From Shouchella tritolerans (lineage in GTDB: Bacteria; Bacillota; Bacilli; Bacillales; Bacillaceae_D): a DNA stretch of 64,000 bases. Location of the stretch: contig NZ_JAODPB010000003.1 in assembly GCF_025770735.1 (NCBI RefSeq), forward strand, positions 186,001 through 250,000, in the 5' to 3' direction. Below are positions 1-7,508 of this stretch, one piece after another; within the stretch, counting starts at the first letter, position 1, and each line of letters opens with the position of its first letter. A program made the position numbers and the translations under genes. The notes below the pieces were generated by a model. The model was given only the letters and a program-made list of their open reading frames with translations, did no database searches and had not been told where the DNA came from.

Positions 1-719
1 AAGAGTTGTTGGCCAACCAAGGGGGGCATTTGTTAAACAATGAAAATGGACGGGCCGATGTCGCTACTGAAGTGGCATTCGACAATGACAAAGGCCGCTC
101 GATTTTTGAGTGGGTTGAGCGAATGATTGAAGAAGACACGTTTATGAATTATGGCACCAATTCAGACAACATGGTTGCTGGCTTTTTGGCAGGAGAAGTC
201 GCCATGTTTATGCAATCGTCGGCCACATCTAGAGATGTCATTGACAATGCCCCGTTTGAAGTAGGCGTTGCCTTTATTCCCCACTCCGAAGAAGTAGAGC
301 GTGAGGGTGTAGTCATTGGCGGAGCGAGCTTATGGATGTCAAGCGGCAAAGAGGAAGCCGAGCAAGAGGCGGCCTGGGACTTTATGAAATATTTGGCGAC
401 GCCAGAAGTGCAAGCTGAATGGCATGTCGGAACCGGTTATTTTGCCATCAATCCTGACGCTTATAACGAACAAGTGGTACAGGAGGCATATGAAGACATG
501 CCTCAGCTGCAAACAGCCGTGCAGCAACTCCAATCGACGAAAAAGTCTGTTGCTACACAAGGAGCGCTTATGGATATGATTCCAGAAGAACGAAAAATCA
601 TAGAGACAGCACTCGAAAATGTGTTTAATGGCACAGACGCGCAAACAGCGTTTGATGAAGCGGTCAAACAAGTGAATGCGGCGATTGAGCAAGCGAATAA
701 AGCGCGCGGCGATTCATAA
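1..719 (+). CDS. ABC transporter substrate-binding protein, C-terminal part (UgpB-like)
   Basis: The frame is open at the left edge, so the N-terminus with signal peptide lies outside the window; about 238 codons remain, ending in TAA at 717. The residues match the C-terminal lobe of family 1 extracellular solute-binding proteins: a GGASLWM segment, then AAWDFMKYLATPEVQAEWH, then a VATQGALMDMIPEER segment typical of UgpB proteins that bind sn-glycerol-3-phosphate or glycerophosphodiesters. The next gene, 46 bases on, is a glycerophosphodiester phosphodiesterase, the usual ugpB-ugpQ pairing. The family is well supported; the exact ligand is inferred from the neighbour. Confidence 0.85.
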   Translation, partial: ELLANQGGHLLNNENGRADVATEVAFDNDKGRSIFEWVERMIEEDTFMNYGTNSDNMVAGFLAGEVAMFMQSSATSRDVIDNAPFEVGVAFIPHSEEVEREGVVIGGASLWMSSGKEEAEQEAAWDFMKYLATPEVQAEWHVGTGYFAINPDAYNEQVVQEAYEDMPQLQTAVQQLQSTKKSVATQGALMDMIPEERKIIETALENVFNGTDAQTAFDEAVKQVNAAIEQANKARGDS

Positions 720-765
720 AATCAAACAAGGGAAGCGATCCGTTCTGGGGAAAGGAAAAATAAGA

Positions 766-1521
766 ATGAAAAAAACAAACATTTATGGCCATCGCGGCGC
801 AATGGGAACACATCCAGAAAACACGCTGCTAAGTTTTCAAACAGCCCTAGAACAAGGCGCAGACGGGGTGGAACTGGATATTCAGGTGACGAAAGATGGG
901 GAGCTTGTCGTGATCCACGATGACACGGTAGATCGGACGACCGATGGCACAGGCTACGTGCACGATTATTCGTTGCATGAGCTTAAGGCATTAAGCGCAG
1001 GCTGCCGTTTCAACAACTTCCCTGAATATGAACCGAGTTGGGATCAGGAACGGATTCCGACTTTACAAGAAGTGCTTTGCTTTCTTGCGCCGTTCGGTAC
1101 CGAAGCCAATATTGAGCTGAAGCCACATTTAGCGAAACACCAAGGAATCGAGCGCCGTGTGCTCGAAACCGTCCAGGCTTGGGGAAGTCAAACGAAAATT
1201 ATTTATTCTTCTTTTCACTTGCCGATGCTTTTAAGGCTCAAACAGCTCAACAAAACCGCTAATATTGCGTGGTTGCTTAACGTCAATTTGCCGTTGGCAG
1301 CTGATTACATGAGCTGCTTTCAATTTGAGTCGCTCCATGTCGACAAAAAGATTCTTTTAACCGAAGGAAATGCCTTTGAGCAGGAAGGATTGCTTTCCGT
1401 TACCCGCGCCTGGACAGCTAACCAAGACCAAGAAATACGGCAGCTGCTAGCGAAAGAGGTAGGCACGATCATGACAGACTATCCTGGCCGTGCCATTGCT
1501 TTGCGTGATGGAATGATATGA
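766..1521 (+). CDS. ugpQ: Glycerophosphodiester phosphodiesterase (UgpQ-like), 251 aa
   Basis: Cytoplasmic GDPD-family enzyme hydrolysing glycerophosphodiesters to sn-glycerol-3-phosphate and an alcohol. The N-terminus shows the family hallmark GHRGAMGTHPENTL, then GVELDIQVTKDGELVVIHDDTVDRTTDGTG, carrying the catalytic histidines and the metal-binding Glu/Asp. Later the chain has IELKPH (metal Glu) and ends near MTDYPG. The frame is open further upstream, but ATG 766 is chosen because it follows an AAAGGA-type ribosome site and starts just before the first beta strand. No signal peptide, so the substrate must be imported, consistent with the UgpB-like gene just upstream. A second, different GDPD lies at 8440. 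Confidence 0.93.
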   Translation: MKKTNIYGHRGAMGTHPENTLLSFQTALEQGADGVELDIQVTKDGELVVIHDDTVDRTTDGTGYVHDYSLHELKALSAGCRFNNFPEYEPSWDQERIPTLQEVLCFLAPFGTEANIELKPHLAKHQGIERRVLETVQAWGSQTKIIYSSFHLPMLLRLKQLNKTANIAWLLNVNLPLAADYMSCFQFESLHVDKKILLTEGNAFEQEGLLSVTRAWTANQDQEIRQLLAKEVGTIMTDYPGRAIALRDGMI

Positions 1522-1524
1522 GAA

Positions 1525-1546
1525 AAGGCGGCTTTGATGCCGCCTT
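1525..1546. terminator. Hairpin between convergent genes
   Basis: Perfect 8-bp stem AAGGCGGC/GCCGCCTT with a 6-base loop, four bases after the stop of the glycerophosphodiesterase gene. Read on the minus strand it is followed by TTTT, so it could serve as a terminator for either direction; on the plus strand the T-run is only two bases. Confidence 0.55.
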
Positions 1547-1547
1547 C

Positions 1548-1700
1548 AGACTTTAGACAAACGTTCGCATACTTCGTCGTTGGCCTCGGTCATATGCTTT
1601 GAAACTGTCGTTTCATGCGCAAGAGGACCGCTGCTCATGAACCCCCGTTCTATTCCCATCTTTCCTCGTTCTGACGGAGCTTGTAGGAAGAAGCTATAGT
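1548..1700 (+). repeat. Diverged copy of family-1 interspersed element
   Basis: Begins AGACTTTAGACAAACGTTCGCAT, like the left ends at 3013 and 20154, and contains the internal landmarks CTCGGTCATATGC, GCTCATGAACCC and GTTCTATTCCCATCTTTCCT seen in those copies. The right end (CTGACGGAGCTTG...) has decayed and lacks the clean AGTCT terminus; there is also an internal insertion relative to the other copies. Its right boundary is approximate. It sits between the terminator-like hairpin and the end of the MFS gene. Confidence 0.65.
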
Positions 1701-1706
1701 ACGGGT

Positions 1707-2879
1707 TTAATGTTTTTGCGTTTTTGCTGTTAAATAAGCAATAAAAGACAGTAGCGCAAGAATAGCCCAATAGAAGCCACCTAAGCGATTGGTTTCGAAC
1801 CATTCGTAGAGGCTGCCGCCAGTAATGTTGCCAAGGGCGCCGCCAACAGCCATGGCAAGATTGGAAAAGCCGAGAAAAATGCCAAGCGTTTGCGCAGAAG
1901 CTTGGCTGACTATATAGGAGTGAAAGGTGGGCTGCATCAGTGTAACCGATAAGGCAATGCCCATCAATGAGACTGTAAGCGTAACGACATGTTCAAAGGC
2001 AAGCAGCGGCAAAAACGTCGTTCCAAGTATCAGATAACCTGCTTGGAGCGATTGGCGAGCGGTGAAACGGTATGTCCACGCTGTTACTTTCATTTGTGTC
2101 GCGATAACAATCACAGTGACAAGTGTAAAGATCCAGCCTGAGCTGCCGCTGATCTTTGTCGCAACGACGGGATAAGTTAAAAACAATTGCTGGTGAATAA
2201 AATGATAAGGGATCATCAGCCCAATCATCATTAAAAGCGGCTGATTGGCGACAATTTGTTTCAATCCAGATAAGAACGAAATGTCGCTATTTGCTGTTTC
2301 TTGTTGGATCGGCAGCCCTAACAATGTACAACCAATTAGAATAAACAAAAGCCCGGAAAGCAAGCTAAGAAGCGGAAATTGTTGCGCTGAAAACAACACG
2401 CCAAATAAGGGGCCGAGAATTGTACCAGCATTGCCCGTAATATTTACGTAAGAGAACAACTTTTTATGATGCGCTTTCGGTTGTTTGTAAATCAATAAAG
2501 ATTTCAGTGCTGGGCTGAACAAAGCTCCTCCAAGACCGCCAATTACGGCCATAAACAACAGCAAAGCAGGAGACTGGGCGAATCCGATGCCAGCGAATCC
2601 AGCGCCTCTGCATACAAAGCCAATAAACATCATCGCTTTATAGCCAAACTTATCGCCTAAATAGCCACCGAACATCATAAACCCTTGCTGGCCCGTTAAA
2701 CGAAGCGCCAGCAGCAAATTGGCAAAGCTAAGGGAATAGCCAAGTTCGCTAGTAACGTACAACGAAATATAAGGAACAAACATAAAAAAGCTGAACGTCA
2801 AAAAGAATTCCGTTCCGATCAAAAGTGTGGCCCGCCACCCGTATGTTCGCCAAACTTTCCATGTACAGTCAGATTCCAT
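1707..2879 (-). CDS. MFS transporter, 390 aa
   Basis: Integral membrane protein with about twelve hydrophobic segments and the MFS loop 2-3 signature (GGYLGDKFGYKAMM, close to the GxLaDrxGrkxxl consensus). This marks a major facilitator superfamily secondary transporter of the drug/sugar-efflux type. ATG 2879 opens the reading frame at MESDCTWKVWRTYGWRATLL, giving a short cytoplasmic N-terminus before the first membrane span. It is monocistronic, convergent with the ugpQ gene and flanked on both sides by interspersed repeats. Nothing in the sequence or the context defines the substrate. Confidence 0.85.
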   Translation of the reverse strand: MESDCTWKVWRTYGWRATLLIGTEFFLTFSFFMFVPYISLYVTSELGYSLSFANLLLALRLTGQQGFMMFGGYLGDKFGYKAMMFIGFVCRGAGFAGIGFAQSPALLLFMAVIGGLGGALFSPALKSLLIYKQPKAHHKKLFSYVNITGNAGTILGPLFGVLFSAQQFPLLSLLSGLLFILIGCTLLGLPIQQETANSDISFLSGLKQIVANQPLLMMIGLMIPYHFIHQQLFLTYPVVATKISGSSGWIFTLVTVIVIATQMKVTAWTYRFTARQSLQAGYLILGTTFLPLLAFEHVVTLTVSLMGIALSVTLMQPTFHSYIVSQASAQTLGIFLGFSNLAMAVGGALGNITGGSLYEWFETNRLGGFYWAILALLSFIAYLTAKTQKH

Positions 2880-2989
2880 CCATCAGTCCCTTCTTTCTTT
2901 GCCAAAAGCCGTGGTTAAAGAAAGCATACCAAGGGTTTCGCTTATCAGCAATAAACGGAATTGGCCACAATCTGTATCGGAAACAACTT

Positions 2990-3014
2990 AAGCCCCGCCG
3001 CAGGCGAGGCTTAG
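2990..3014. terminator. Interrupted hairpin next to repeat element
   Basis: TAAGCC/GGCTTA arms with an inner GCC/GGC pair and a two-base mismatch form a compact hairpin just outside the repeat at 3013. No U-tract is present. It lies downstream of the minus-strand lipoprotein gene ending at 3142 and may act in its 3' end; weak call. Confidence 0.3.
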
Positions 3015-3134
3015 ACTATAGCAAAACGCTCGCATCCTTCGTTGCTCACCTCATTCATATGCTCATGAACCCACGTTCTATTCGCATCTTCACTCGGTTT
3101 CGCGCCTCGGCTGACAAGCGTTTTCTATTAGTCT
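3013..3134 (+). repeat. Family-1 interspersed inverted-repeat element, full copy (122 bp)
   Basis: Left end AGACTATAGCAAAACGCTCG and right end CGTTTTCTATTAGTCT are inverted relatives of each other, and the same arrangement recurs at 20154-20276. The interior contains TTCGTTGCTCACCTC, GCTCATGAACCCACGTTCTATTC and GCGCCTCGGCTGACAAGCG. It fills the space between the MFS gene and the lipoprotein gene at 3142. It has no coding capacity and behaves like a MITE or a bacterial interspersed mosaic repeat. Confidence 0.75.
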
Positions 3135-3141
3135 AGGTCAT

Positions 3142-4749
3142 TTAATCGACTTCTTGGTACCGCTCATAGGCGGCTTGCTGGATCGACATATATTCTTCCA
3201 AGCCCATCGCTTCGACTTGAGCGACATAATCTTCCCATTCGCTTAATGGTTTTCTGCCAGTGATGAAGGCGTCTTCTGTTTCGTTGATGAATGTTTCAAG
3301 GTCGGCACCGACAGAATCGCGGAATTGTTGCTCTTCTCTTGTGTAGTTAAAAGCATTCCAAATTTCTTCAGGGGCATTTGGCGCGGCTTTTTCACCATTT
3401 TCAATTGAATTTGGCAGCGACTCTGAGCCTTTAAAATAGTGTTCTTGCACATAGCCAGGATAGCTGCCGCCAAGCCAAGTAATGTACGATGCCAATGCTT
3501 GGTCTTGCGTCAAACCATCAGGGTTGTCGGTAATTTCTTCTGTGTATTCAAGGGAGCCGTCTTCCTGTTTCGTGTACGTTTCTCCTTCCTTGCCCATGAA
3601 ATAAAAAGTAGCGCCTTCTTCGCCAAAGAAGTAATCCATCCACCGAACGGTCGCTTCAGGGTGCTCATTTTTGTCAGTAATCGCGAATGCGCCGACATGG
3701 ACAAGAGGTGGTTTGACATGGCTGTACAACTTATCACCGTGTGGGCCTTCTAACGCTTCACCGCCAGAATAGTGTTCTTGATTCATTAATGATTCTGGGT
3801 TGCTCGTTATGACAGCGCCAATTCGTCCTTCAGCTCCTTTCGCCAGCAGTTGAGCACTATCGTGTGTGTAAACTTCAGGATCGATCAGCTCTTCCGTATA
3901 AAGTTTATTCAAGTATTCGAGAAACTCTTTGTATTTTGGGTCGGTACGGAAAAAGCGCAGTTCTCCCTCATTTTCCGGGTCGACGTCAATAAATTTATGG
4001 CCAACGCCACGGTTGCCAAATCCCCAAGCCCCTTGAAGCTGTCCGCGAATTTCTGTCATATTTGTGCCTGAAAACGGAATAATTTCTCCTTCAGCTAATT
4101 CTGGCGTGTTTTTTACTGCCGTTAAATAGTCATAAAATTCATCTGTCGTCGTTGGCCGATCCATCCCTAGTTCGTCGAGCCACTCGTCGTTTATCCATAG
4201 CGGTACACCAATTAGCATCGGCAAAAAATCGGGGTCGTAATAGGATGGGAACGAGTAAATGTGTCCGTCTGGCATCGTTAGTCCTTTGCGTAAATCGGGA
4301 TGTTTGTCTAGCACAGCTTTAAAATTAGGCGCATATTCTTCGATTAAGTCGTCTAGCGGGATTAAAATACCTTGCTCACCATACGTGGCCAAATCACTTG
4401 CGGTCAGTCTAGCCGAATAAAAGGCATCAGGATAGTTGCCGCTTGCAAATAGCAAGTTCCGTTTTTCCGCTAGTCCATCGAAAGCGGCAAGCTCAAAATT
4501 AATTTTCATATCGGTCATTTCTTCATACGTTTTCCATACGTATGTTTCCTCAAAGTTGTTCGAGTTTGGTTCTGATTTGCCAGTAAAAAACGTCAATTCA
4601 ATCGGCTCTTTCACAATCGGAAACCCTGATTCATTAACGATGTCTTTGTTTTCGCTTTCTGTCGCTGTATCCTCCCCAGCGTTCGCACATGCTGTTGTAG
4701 CTACTCCTAATGTGGCCACAGCGATCAACAAACATTGCTTTTTAGTCAT
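3142..4749 (-). CDS. ABC transporter substrate-binding lipoprotein (LplA/YtcQ type), 535 aa
   Basis: Exported family 1 solute-binding protein of the long (about 500-residue) LplA/YtcQ class. ATG 4749 is preferred over an in-frame TTG further up because it has a GGGGGA ribosome site nine bases upstream and begins MTKKQ followed by a hydrophobic stretch ending TTAC; Cys21 is the probable lipidated residue. The mature N-terminus is a Gly/Glu/Asp/Thr-rich linker. It lacks its own permeases downstream, but the divergent operon encodes LplB- and LplC-like permeases with no binding protein, so the two transcripts probably build one importer. Its leader has a promoter and a terminator-like hairpin (separate entries). 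The ligand is unknown; the neighbours suggest a glycerol-phosphate-containing compound. Confidence 0.88.
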   Translation of the reverse strand: MTKKQCLLIAVATLGVATTACANAGEDTATESENKDIVNESGFPIVKEPIELTFFTGKSEPNSNNFEETYVWKTYEEMTDMKINFELAAFDGLAEKRNLLFASGNYPDAFYSARLTASDLATYGEQGILIPLDDLIEEYAPNFKAVLDKHPDLRKGLTMPDGHIYSFPSYYDPDFLPMLIGVPLWINDEWLDELGMDRPTTTDEFYDYLTAVKNTPELAEGEIIPFSGTNMTEIRGQLQGAWGFGNRGVGHKFIDVDPENEGELRFFRTDPKYKEFLEYLNKLYTEELIDPEVYTHDSAQLLAKGAEGRIGAVITSNPESLMNQEHYSGGEALEGPHGDKLYSHVKPPLVHVGAFAITDKNEHPEATVRWMDYFFGEEGATFYFMGKEGETYTKQEDGSLEYTEEITDNPDGLTQDQALASYITWLGGSYPGYVQEHYFKGSESLPNSIENGEKAAPNAPEEIWNAFNYTREEQQFRDSVGADLETFINETEDAFITGRKPLSEWEDYVAQVEAMGLEEYMSIQQAAYERYQEVD

Positions 4750-4793
4750 AACGACGTATCCCCCAATCAATTAAGTTCGCTCATATACACAGA

Positions 4794-4858
4794 AAAACCC
4801 TAATTAACGCCATCGGTTCTTGGCGCTAATTAGGGTTTTCTCCAGAAATACTCCACCC
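4794..4858 (-). promoter_or_regulatory. Leader element with terminator-like hairpin upstream of the lipoprotein gene
   Basis: On the minus strand the leader reads GGGTGGAG (4858-4851), eight bases, then GAGAAAACCCT (4842-4832). The latter starts a long hairpin: arms 4839-4822 and 4811-4794 (AAAACCCTAATTA plus GCGCC paired with GGCG plus TAATTAGGGTTTT), with a 10-base loop, and TTTTT follows immediately. It lies between the promoter (4883-4911) and the start codon at 4749, with no gene before it to terminate, so it looks like a conditional terminator. The same GGGTGGAG...GAGAAAACCCT block and an AAAACCCT/AGGGTTTT hairpin occur in the divergent leader at 5101-5174. Confidence 0.8.
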
Positions 4859-4882
4859 GTATATGAATCGTTGTTACGCCAT

Positions 4883-4911
4883 ATTATCTGCCAAATACAG
4901 GCCAATGTCAA
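4883..4911 (-). promoter_or_regulatory. Sigma-A promoter of the lipoprotein gene
   Basis: Minus strand TTGACA (4911-4906), exactly 17 bases, then GATAAT (4888-4883). This predicts a start near 4876, about 18 bases before the conserved leader motif and about 127 bases before the start codon. Confidence 0.8.
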
Positions 4912-5065
4912 TTAAAAGATTGTAAATAATAAGCAAATTGAATGAACGAGTCATTGACAAAGAAAACGCATTCAATTATTTTAAAAGAACAACATTGTGA
5001 ACGCATGCTTGATGGCGGCCTTTAAATCTTAATGACAGTTTCACTCTGTCTTAACATTCCTTTTC

Positions 5066-5071
5066 TATACT
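5066..5071 (+). promoter_or_regulatory. Probable -10 box of the phosphatase/glpP operon
   Basis: TATACT in an A/T-rich context, giving a predicted start near 5078, 23 bases before the conserved leader motif at 5101. This mirrors the geometry of the divergent promoter. I see no good -35 hexamer at standard spacing, so an activator or another sigma factor is possible. Confidence 0.45.
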
Positions 5072-5100
5072 AAAAGGGAAAAGGTGCAAATTGCATATGT

Positions 5101-5174
5101 GGGTGGAGACGATGAGAAAACCCTTGTAAATGGTGGTCCTATGTTACGTGTACCAGCGTTTATTAGGGTTTTTT
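5101..5174 (+). promoter_or_regulatory. Leader element with terminator-like hairpin upstream of the phosphatase/glpP operon
   Basis: GGGTGGAG (5101-5108), five bases, then GAGAAAACCCT (5114-5124). The AAAACCCT arm (5117-5124) pairs with AGGGTTTT (5165-5172). The inner sequences TAAATG/CGTTTA and TGGT/ACCA extend the stem with a few mismatches. A run of six T follows (5169-5174), 25 bases before the start codon at 5199. It is the plus-strand twin of the element at 4794-4858. Given that glpP is the second gene of the operon it precedes, it is a candidate GlpP antitermination site. Confidence 0.78.
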
Positions 5175-5198
5175 GTTGTGGAAAAAAGGAGGATGGGC

Positions 5199-5999
5199 AT
5201 GGACCAATACAGCCATTATTTCTTTGATTTGGATGGGACATTGCTCCACGGGGGCATGCTTTTGCCGGGGGCAAAGGAGCTAATCGATGCCTTATGCGCC
5301 AACGGCAAGCACGTTTATTTTTTAACGAACCATCCTGTTCGCTCTAGGAAAGTGTTAAGTGCTGATTTGCAAAAGTTAGGGCTGGCTATTACGTATAACC
5401 AGTTGCTTACCCCTGTTATGGGCTTAGTCGAGTACGTACACTCGAATGGCTTGGCAAGCAGGAAACTTTATGTGGCCGGTTCGAACATGATTAGAGAAGA
5501 GCTCTCTGAACTAGGTTTGCATATAGGTGACCGTAAAAGGGGCAATGGGTCGGAGCAGGTAGCTGTAGTGCTTGGCATGTCGCCTGATTTGACGTACGGC
5601 CAATTGCAAGAAGCACTTTGGCTCATTCAAAACGGGGCGAGTCTTATTTTGCTCAATGAAGATTTACTCTGCCCGAATCCAAAAGGGTTTTTAATTGATA
5701 CGGGCTCTTTGGCCCGATTGTTAGACCATCCGAGGTTTGGCCACCAGACAGTGTCAGTCGGCAAGCCATCTTATTGGATGCAAAAAGCGCTGTTGCGTGT
5801 AATGGAAGGAAAGATAGACAATGCGGTAATCATAGGGGACTCGTTGTTAAGTGACATTGGAATCGGCAATGCATTAGGAATGGATACCATTTTAGTCTAT
5901 TCAGGCGTTACAACAAAAGACCAGCTATTCGGTACGGCTCATCACCCAACTAGTGTCTATGCATCTGTTCAAGAGATCTATCAAACAATAAAGGGGTAA
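5199..5999 (+). CDS. HAD-family IIA phosphatase (NagD/AraL-like), 266 aa
   Basis: Cytoplasmic haloacid-dehalogenase phosphatase of subclass IIA. Motif I FFDLDGTLLHGG carries the catalytic Asp pair, motif II is FLTNH, motif III the lysine in VGKPSYW, and motif IV GDSLLSDIGIGNALGMDT. The length fits NagD/AraL and glycerol-phosphate phosphatases. ATG 5199 follows AAGGAGG with six bases of spacing; the in-frame ATG at 5193 is too close to that site. It is followed six bases later by glpP and then by permeases and a glycerophosphodiesterase. A glycerol-1- or glycerol-3-phosphate substrate is therefore likely but only inferred. A second member of the family occurs at 53884 in the ara cluster. Confidence 0.85.
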   Translation: MDQYSHYFFDLDGTLLHGGMLLPGAKELIDALCANGKHVYFLTNHPVRSRKVLSADLQKLGLAITYNQLLTPVMGLVEYVHSNGLASRKLYVAGSNMIREELSELGLHIGDRKRGNGSEQVAVVLGMSPDLTYGQLQEALWLIQNGASLILLNEDLLCPNPKGFLIDTGSLARLLDHPRFGHQTVSVGKPSYWMQKALLRVMEGKIDNAVIIGDSLLSDIGIGNALGMDTILVYSGVTTKDQLFGTAHHPTSVYASVQEIYQTIKG

Positions 6000-6005
6000 A
6001 GCCGT

Positions 6006-6536
6006 ATGTTTACGCAACCGTTTATTCATGCACTGACAGACAGCCAACAAGAAAAAAGGTGCCGTAATTCGAATGTGGATACGATTTTTTTGCTTACTGG
6101 AAAGATGCATTTGCTGCCTGACCAAGTTTATTGTTTCCAGAAACAGAATAAAAAAGTGTTCGTCCATGTCGATTTGATTTCTGGAATAGAAAGCCACACG
6201 CCTGATGGCATGCGTTACATCGCCGAAGTGATCGCACCTGATGGCATCATTAGCACAAGAAGCCAGTCGATCATCCAGGCAAAAAAATGTGGGTTAAAGA
6301 CGATTCAGCGTGTATTTTTGATTGATACACAGGCAATGGAAAAAGCGGTACAAACGGTGAACAAAATCAAGCCTGACGCAGTAGAAGCGATGCCTGGGTT
6401 AATGCCAAGAGTCATAAAGGAATTAGTTGAAATGACTACCGTGCCAATTGTAGCAGGTGGATTGTTTAAAACAAAGCAAGAAATGGAAAGCGCGCTTCAT
6501 GCAGGAGCAGTAGCTGTATCAGCTAGCATTATTTAG
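6006..6536 (+). CDS. glpP: Glycerol-3-phosphate-responsive antiterminator GlpP, 176 aa
   Basis: RNA-binding antiterminator family. The chain contains TIFLLTGKMHLL, VFVHVDLISGI, PDGIISTRSQSIIQAKK, TIQRVFLID and a C-terminal TVPIVAGGL segment, all characteristic of GlpP. In Bacillus subtilis GlpP with glycerol-3-phosphate lets polymerase read through terminators in glp leader mRNAs. Here it sits inside an operon with a phosphatase, permeases and a glycerophosphodiesterase rather than beside glpFK or glpD, so it may be a dedicated paralogue. Both transcripts of the locus begin with matching terminator-like leader elements, which makes autoregulation plausible. Starts at ATG 6006, six bases after the phosphatase stop. 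Confidence 0.92.
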   Translation: MFTQPFIHALTDSQQEKRCRNSNVDTIFLLTGKMHLLPDQVYCFQKQNKKVFVHVDLISGIESHTPDGMRYIAEVIAPDGIISTRSQSIIQAKKCGLKTIQRVFLIDTQAMEKAVQTVNKIKPDAVEAMPGLMPRVIKELVEMTTVPIVAGGLFKTKQEMESALHAGAVAVSASII

Positions 6537-6547
6537 GGGGTACTGTT

Positions 6548-7495
6548 GTGGAAAATCGCATTGAACAGGCAAAAAAGCCGCTTAAAGCGCCGCCGAAAAG
6601 AAGATGGAATGGAATCAAACGCAACTGGGATCTTTATTTGCTTGTCCTTCCAGTTGTGATCTATTTTTTGATCTTTAAGTATTACCCTATGTACGGCGTG
6701 CAAATTGCTTTTAAAGATTTTATCGCTGCCGAAGGAATTTGGGGGAGCCCATGGGTCGGATGGGAACATTTTATTCGGTTTTTTGAAAGTTTTTATTTTG
6801 AACGTTTGATTGGAAATACGATCGGTTTAAGCCTCTATAACTTAGTGATTGGTTTTCCAATTCCGATTATTCTTGCCTTGCTTATTAACGAGATTCGTTA
6901 TAAAAAAGCAAAGGGTTTTGTCCAGACAGTGACGTATGCGCCCCATTTCTTGTCGACTGTCGTTATCGTAGGGATGCTGTTTTTACTGCTGTCACCTAAT
7001 GGCCTCGTTAACCAGATTCTCGGCTTGTTAGGTATTTCGGAAATTGCCTTTATGACTTCGCCTGAATGGTTTAAAACAACGTACGTGTTTTCTGATGTGT
7101 GGCAGCAAATGGGCTGGAGCTCGATCATTTATTTGGCTGCTCTTGCTGGCATTGACCCACAACTGCACGAAGCCGCTAAAATCGACGGTGCCAGCCGCCT
7201 AAGGCGAATTTGGCATGTCAACTTGCCAGGGATTCGCTCGACGATCATCATCTTGCTGATTTTGCAGACAGGGAGCATCGTGAGCGTTGGTTTTGAAAAA
7301 GTATTTTTGATGCAAAACCAGCTGAACATGGAAGCATCTGACGTGATCGCCACCCATATTTACCGAACGGGAATCGCAGGAGCCCAATACAGTTATTCGG
7401 CAGCAATCGGCTTATTTGAATCAGCGATTAACTTTTTTATTCTGATTCTTGTCAATTACACAGCAAAGAAAACAAGCCAGACGAGTTTGTGGTAG
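6548..7495 (+). CDS. CUT1 ABC transporter permease, LplB/YteP type, 315 aa
   Basis: Inner-membrane permease. After a basic cytoplasmic N-terminus (RRWNGIKRNWDLYLLVLP) come about six membrane spans, and the EAA coupling loop HEAAKIDGASRLRRIWHVNLPGI identifies the binding-protein-dependent sugar permease family. Start is GTG 6548, seven bases after AGGGGG; there is no competing ATG. It overlaps no gene and is 11 bases after glpP. It pairs with the LplC-type permease next door and probably uses the lipoprotein at 3142. No ATPase is encoded here. Confidence 0.9.
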   Translation: MENRIEQAKKPLKAPPKRRWNGIKRNWDLYLLVLPVVIYFLIFKYYPMYGVQIAFKDFIAAEGIWGSPWVGWEHFIRFFESFYFERLIGNTIGLSLYNLVIGFPIPIILALLINEIRYKKAKGFVQTVTYAPHFLSTVVIVGMLFLLLSPNGLVNQILGLLGISEIAFMTSPEWFKTTYVFSDVWQQMGWSSIIYLAALAGIDPQLHEAAKIDGASRLRRIWHVNLPGIRSTIIILLILQTGSIVSVGFEKVFLMQNQLNMEASDVIATHIYRTGIAGAQYSYSAAIGLFESAINFFILILVNYTAKKTSQTSLW

Positions 7496-7508
7496 GGGAG
7501 GAATGTAC

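Noticed and set aside
4750-4770. Longer start (TTG 4770) for the binding-protein gene
   Set aside because: The ribosome site and signal peptide fit ATG 4749; the extension would place the ribosome site inside the gene.
4961-4974. Minus-strand TGAATGCGTTTTCT as a cre site
   Set aside because: Two mismatches, including the central half-site; not strong enough to list, though it lies in the divergent control region.
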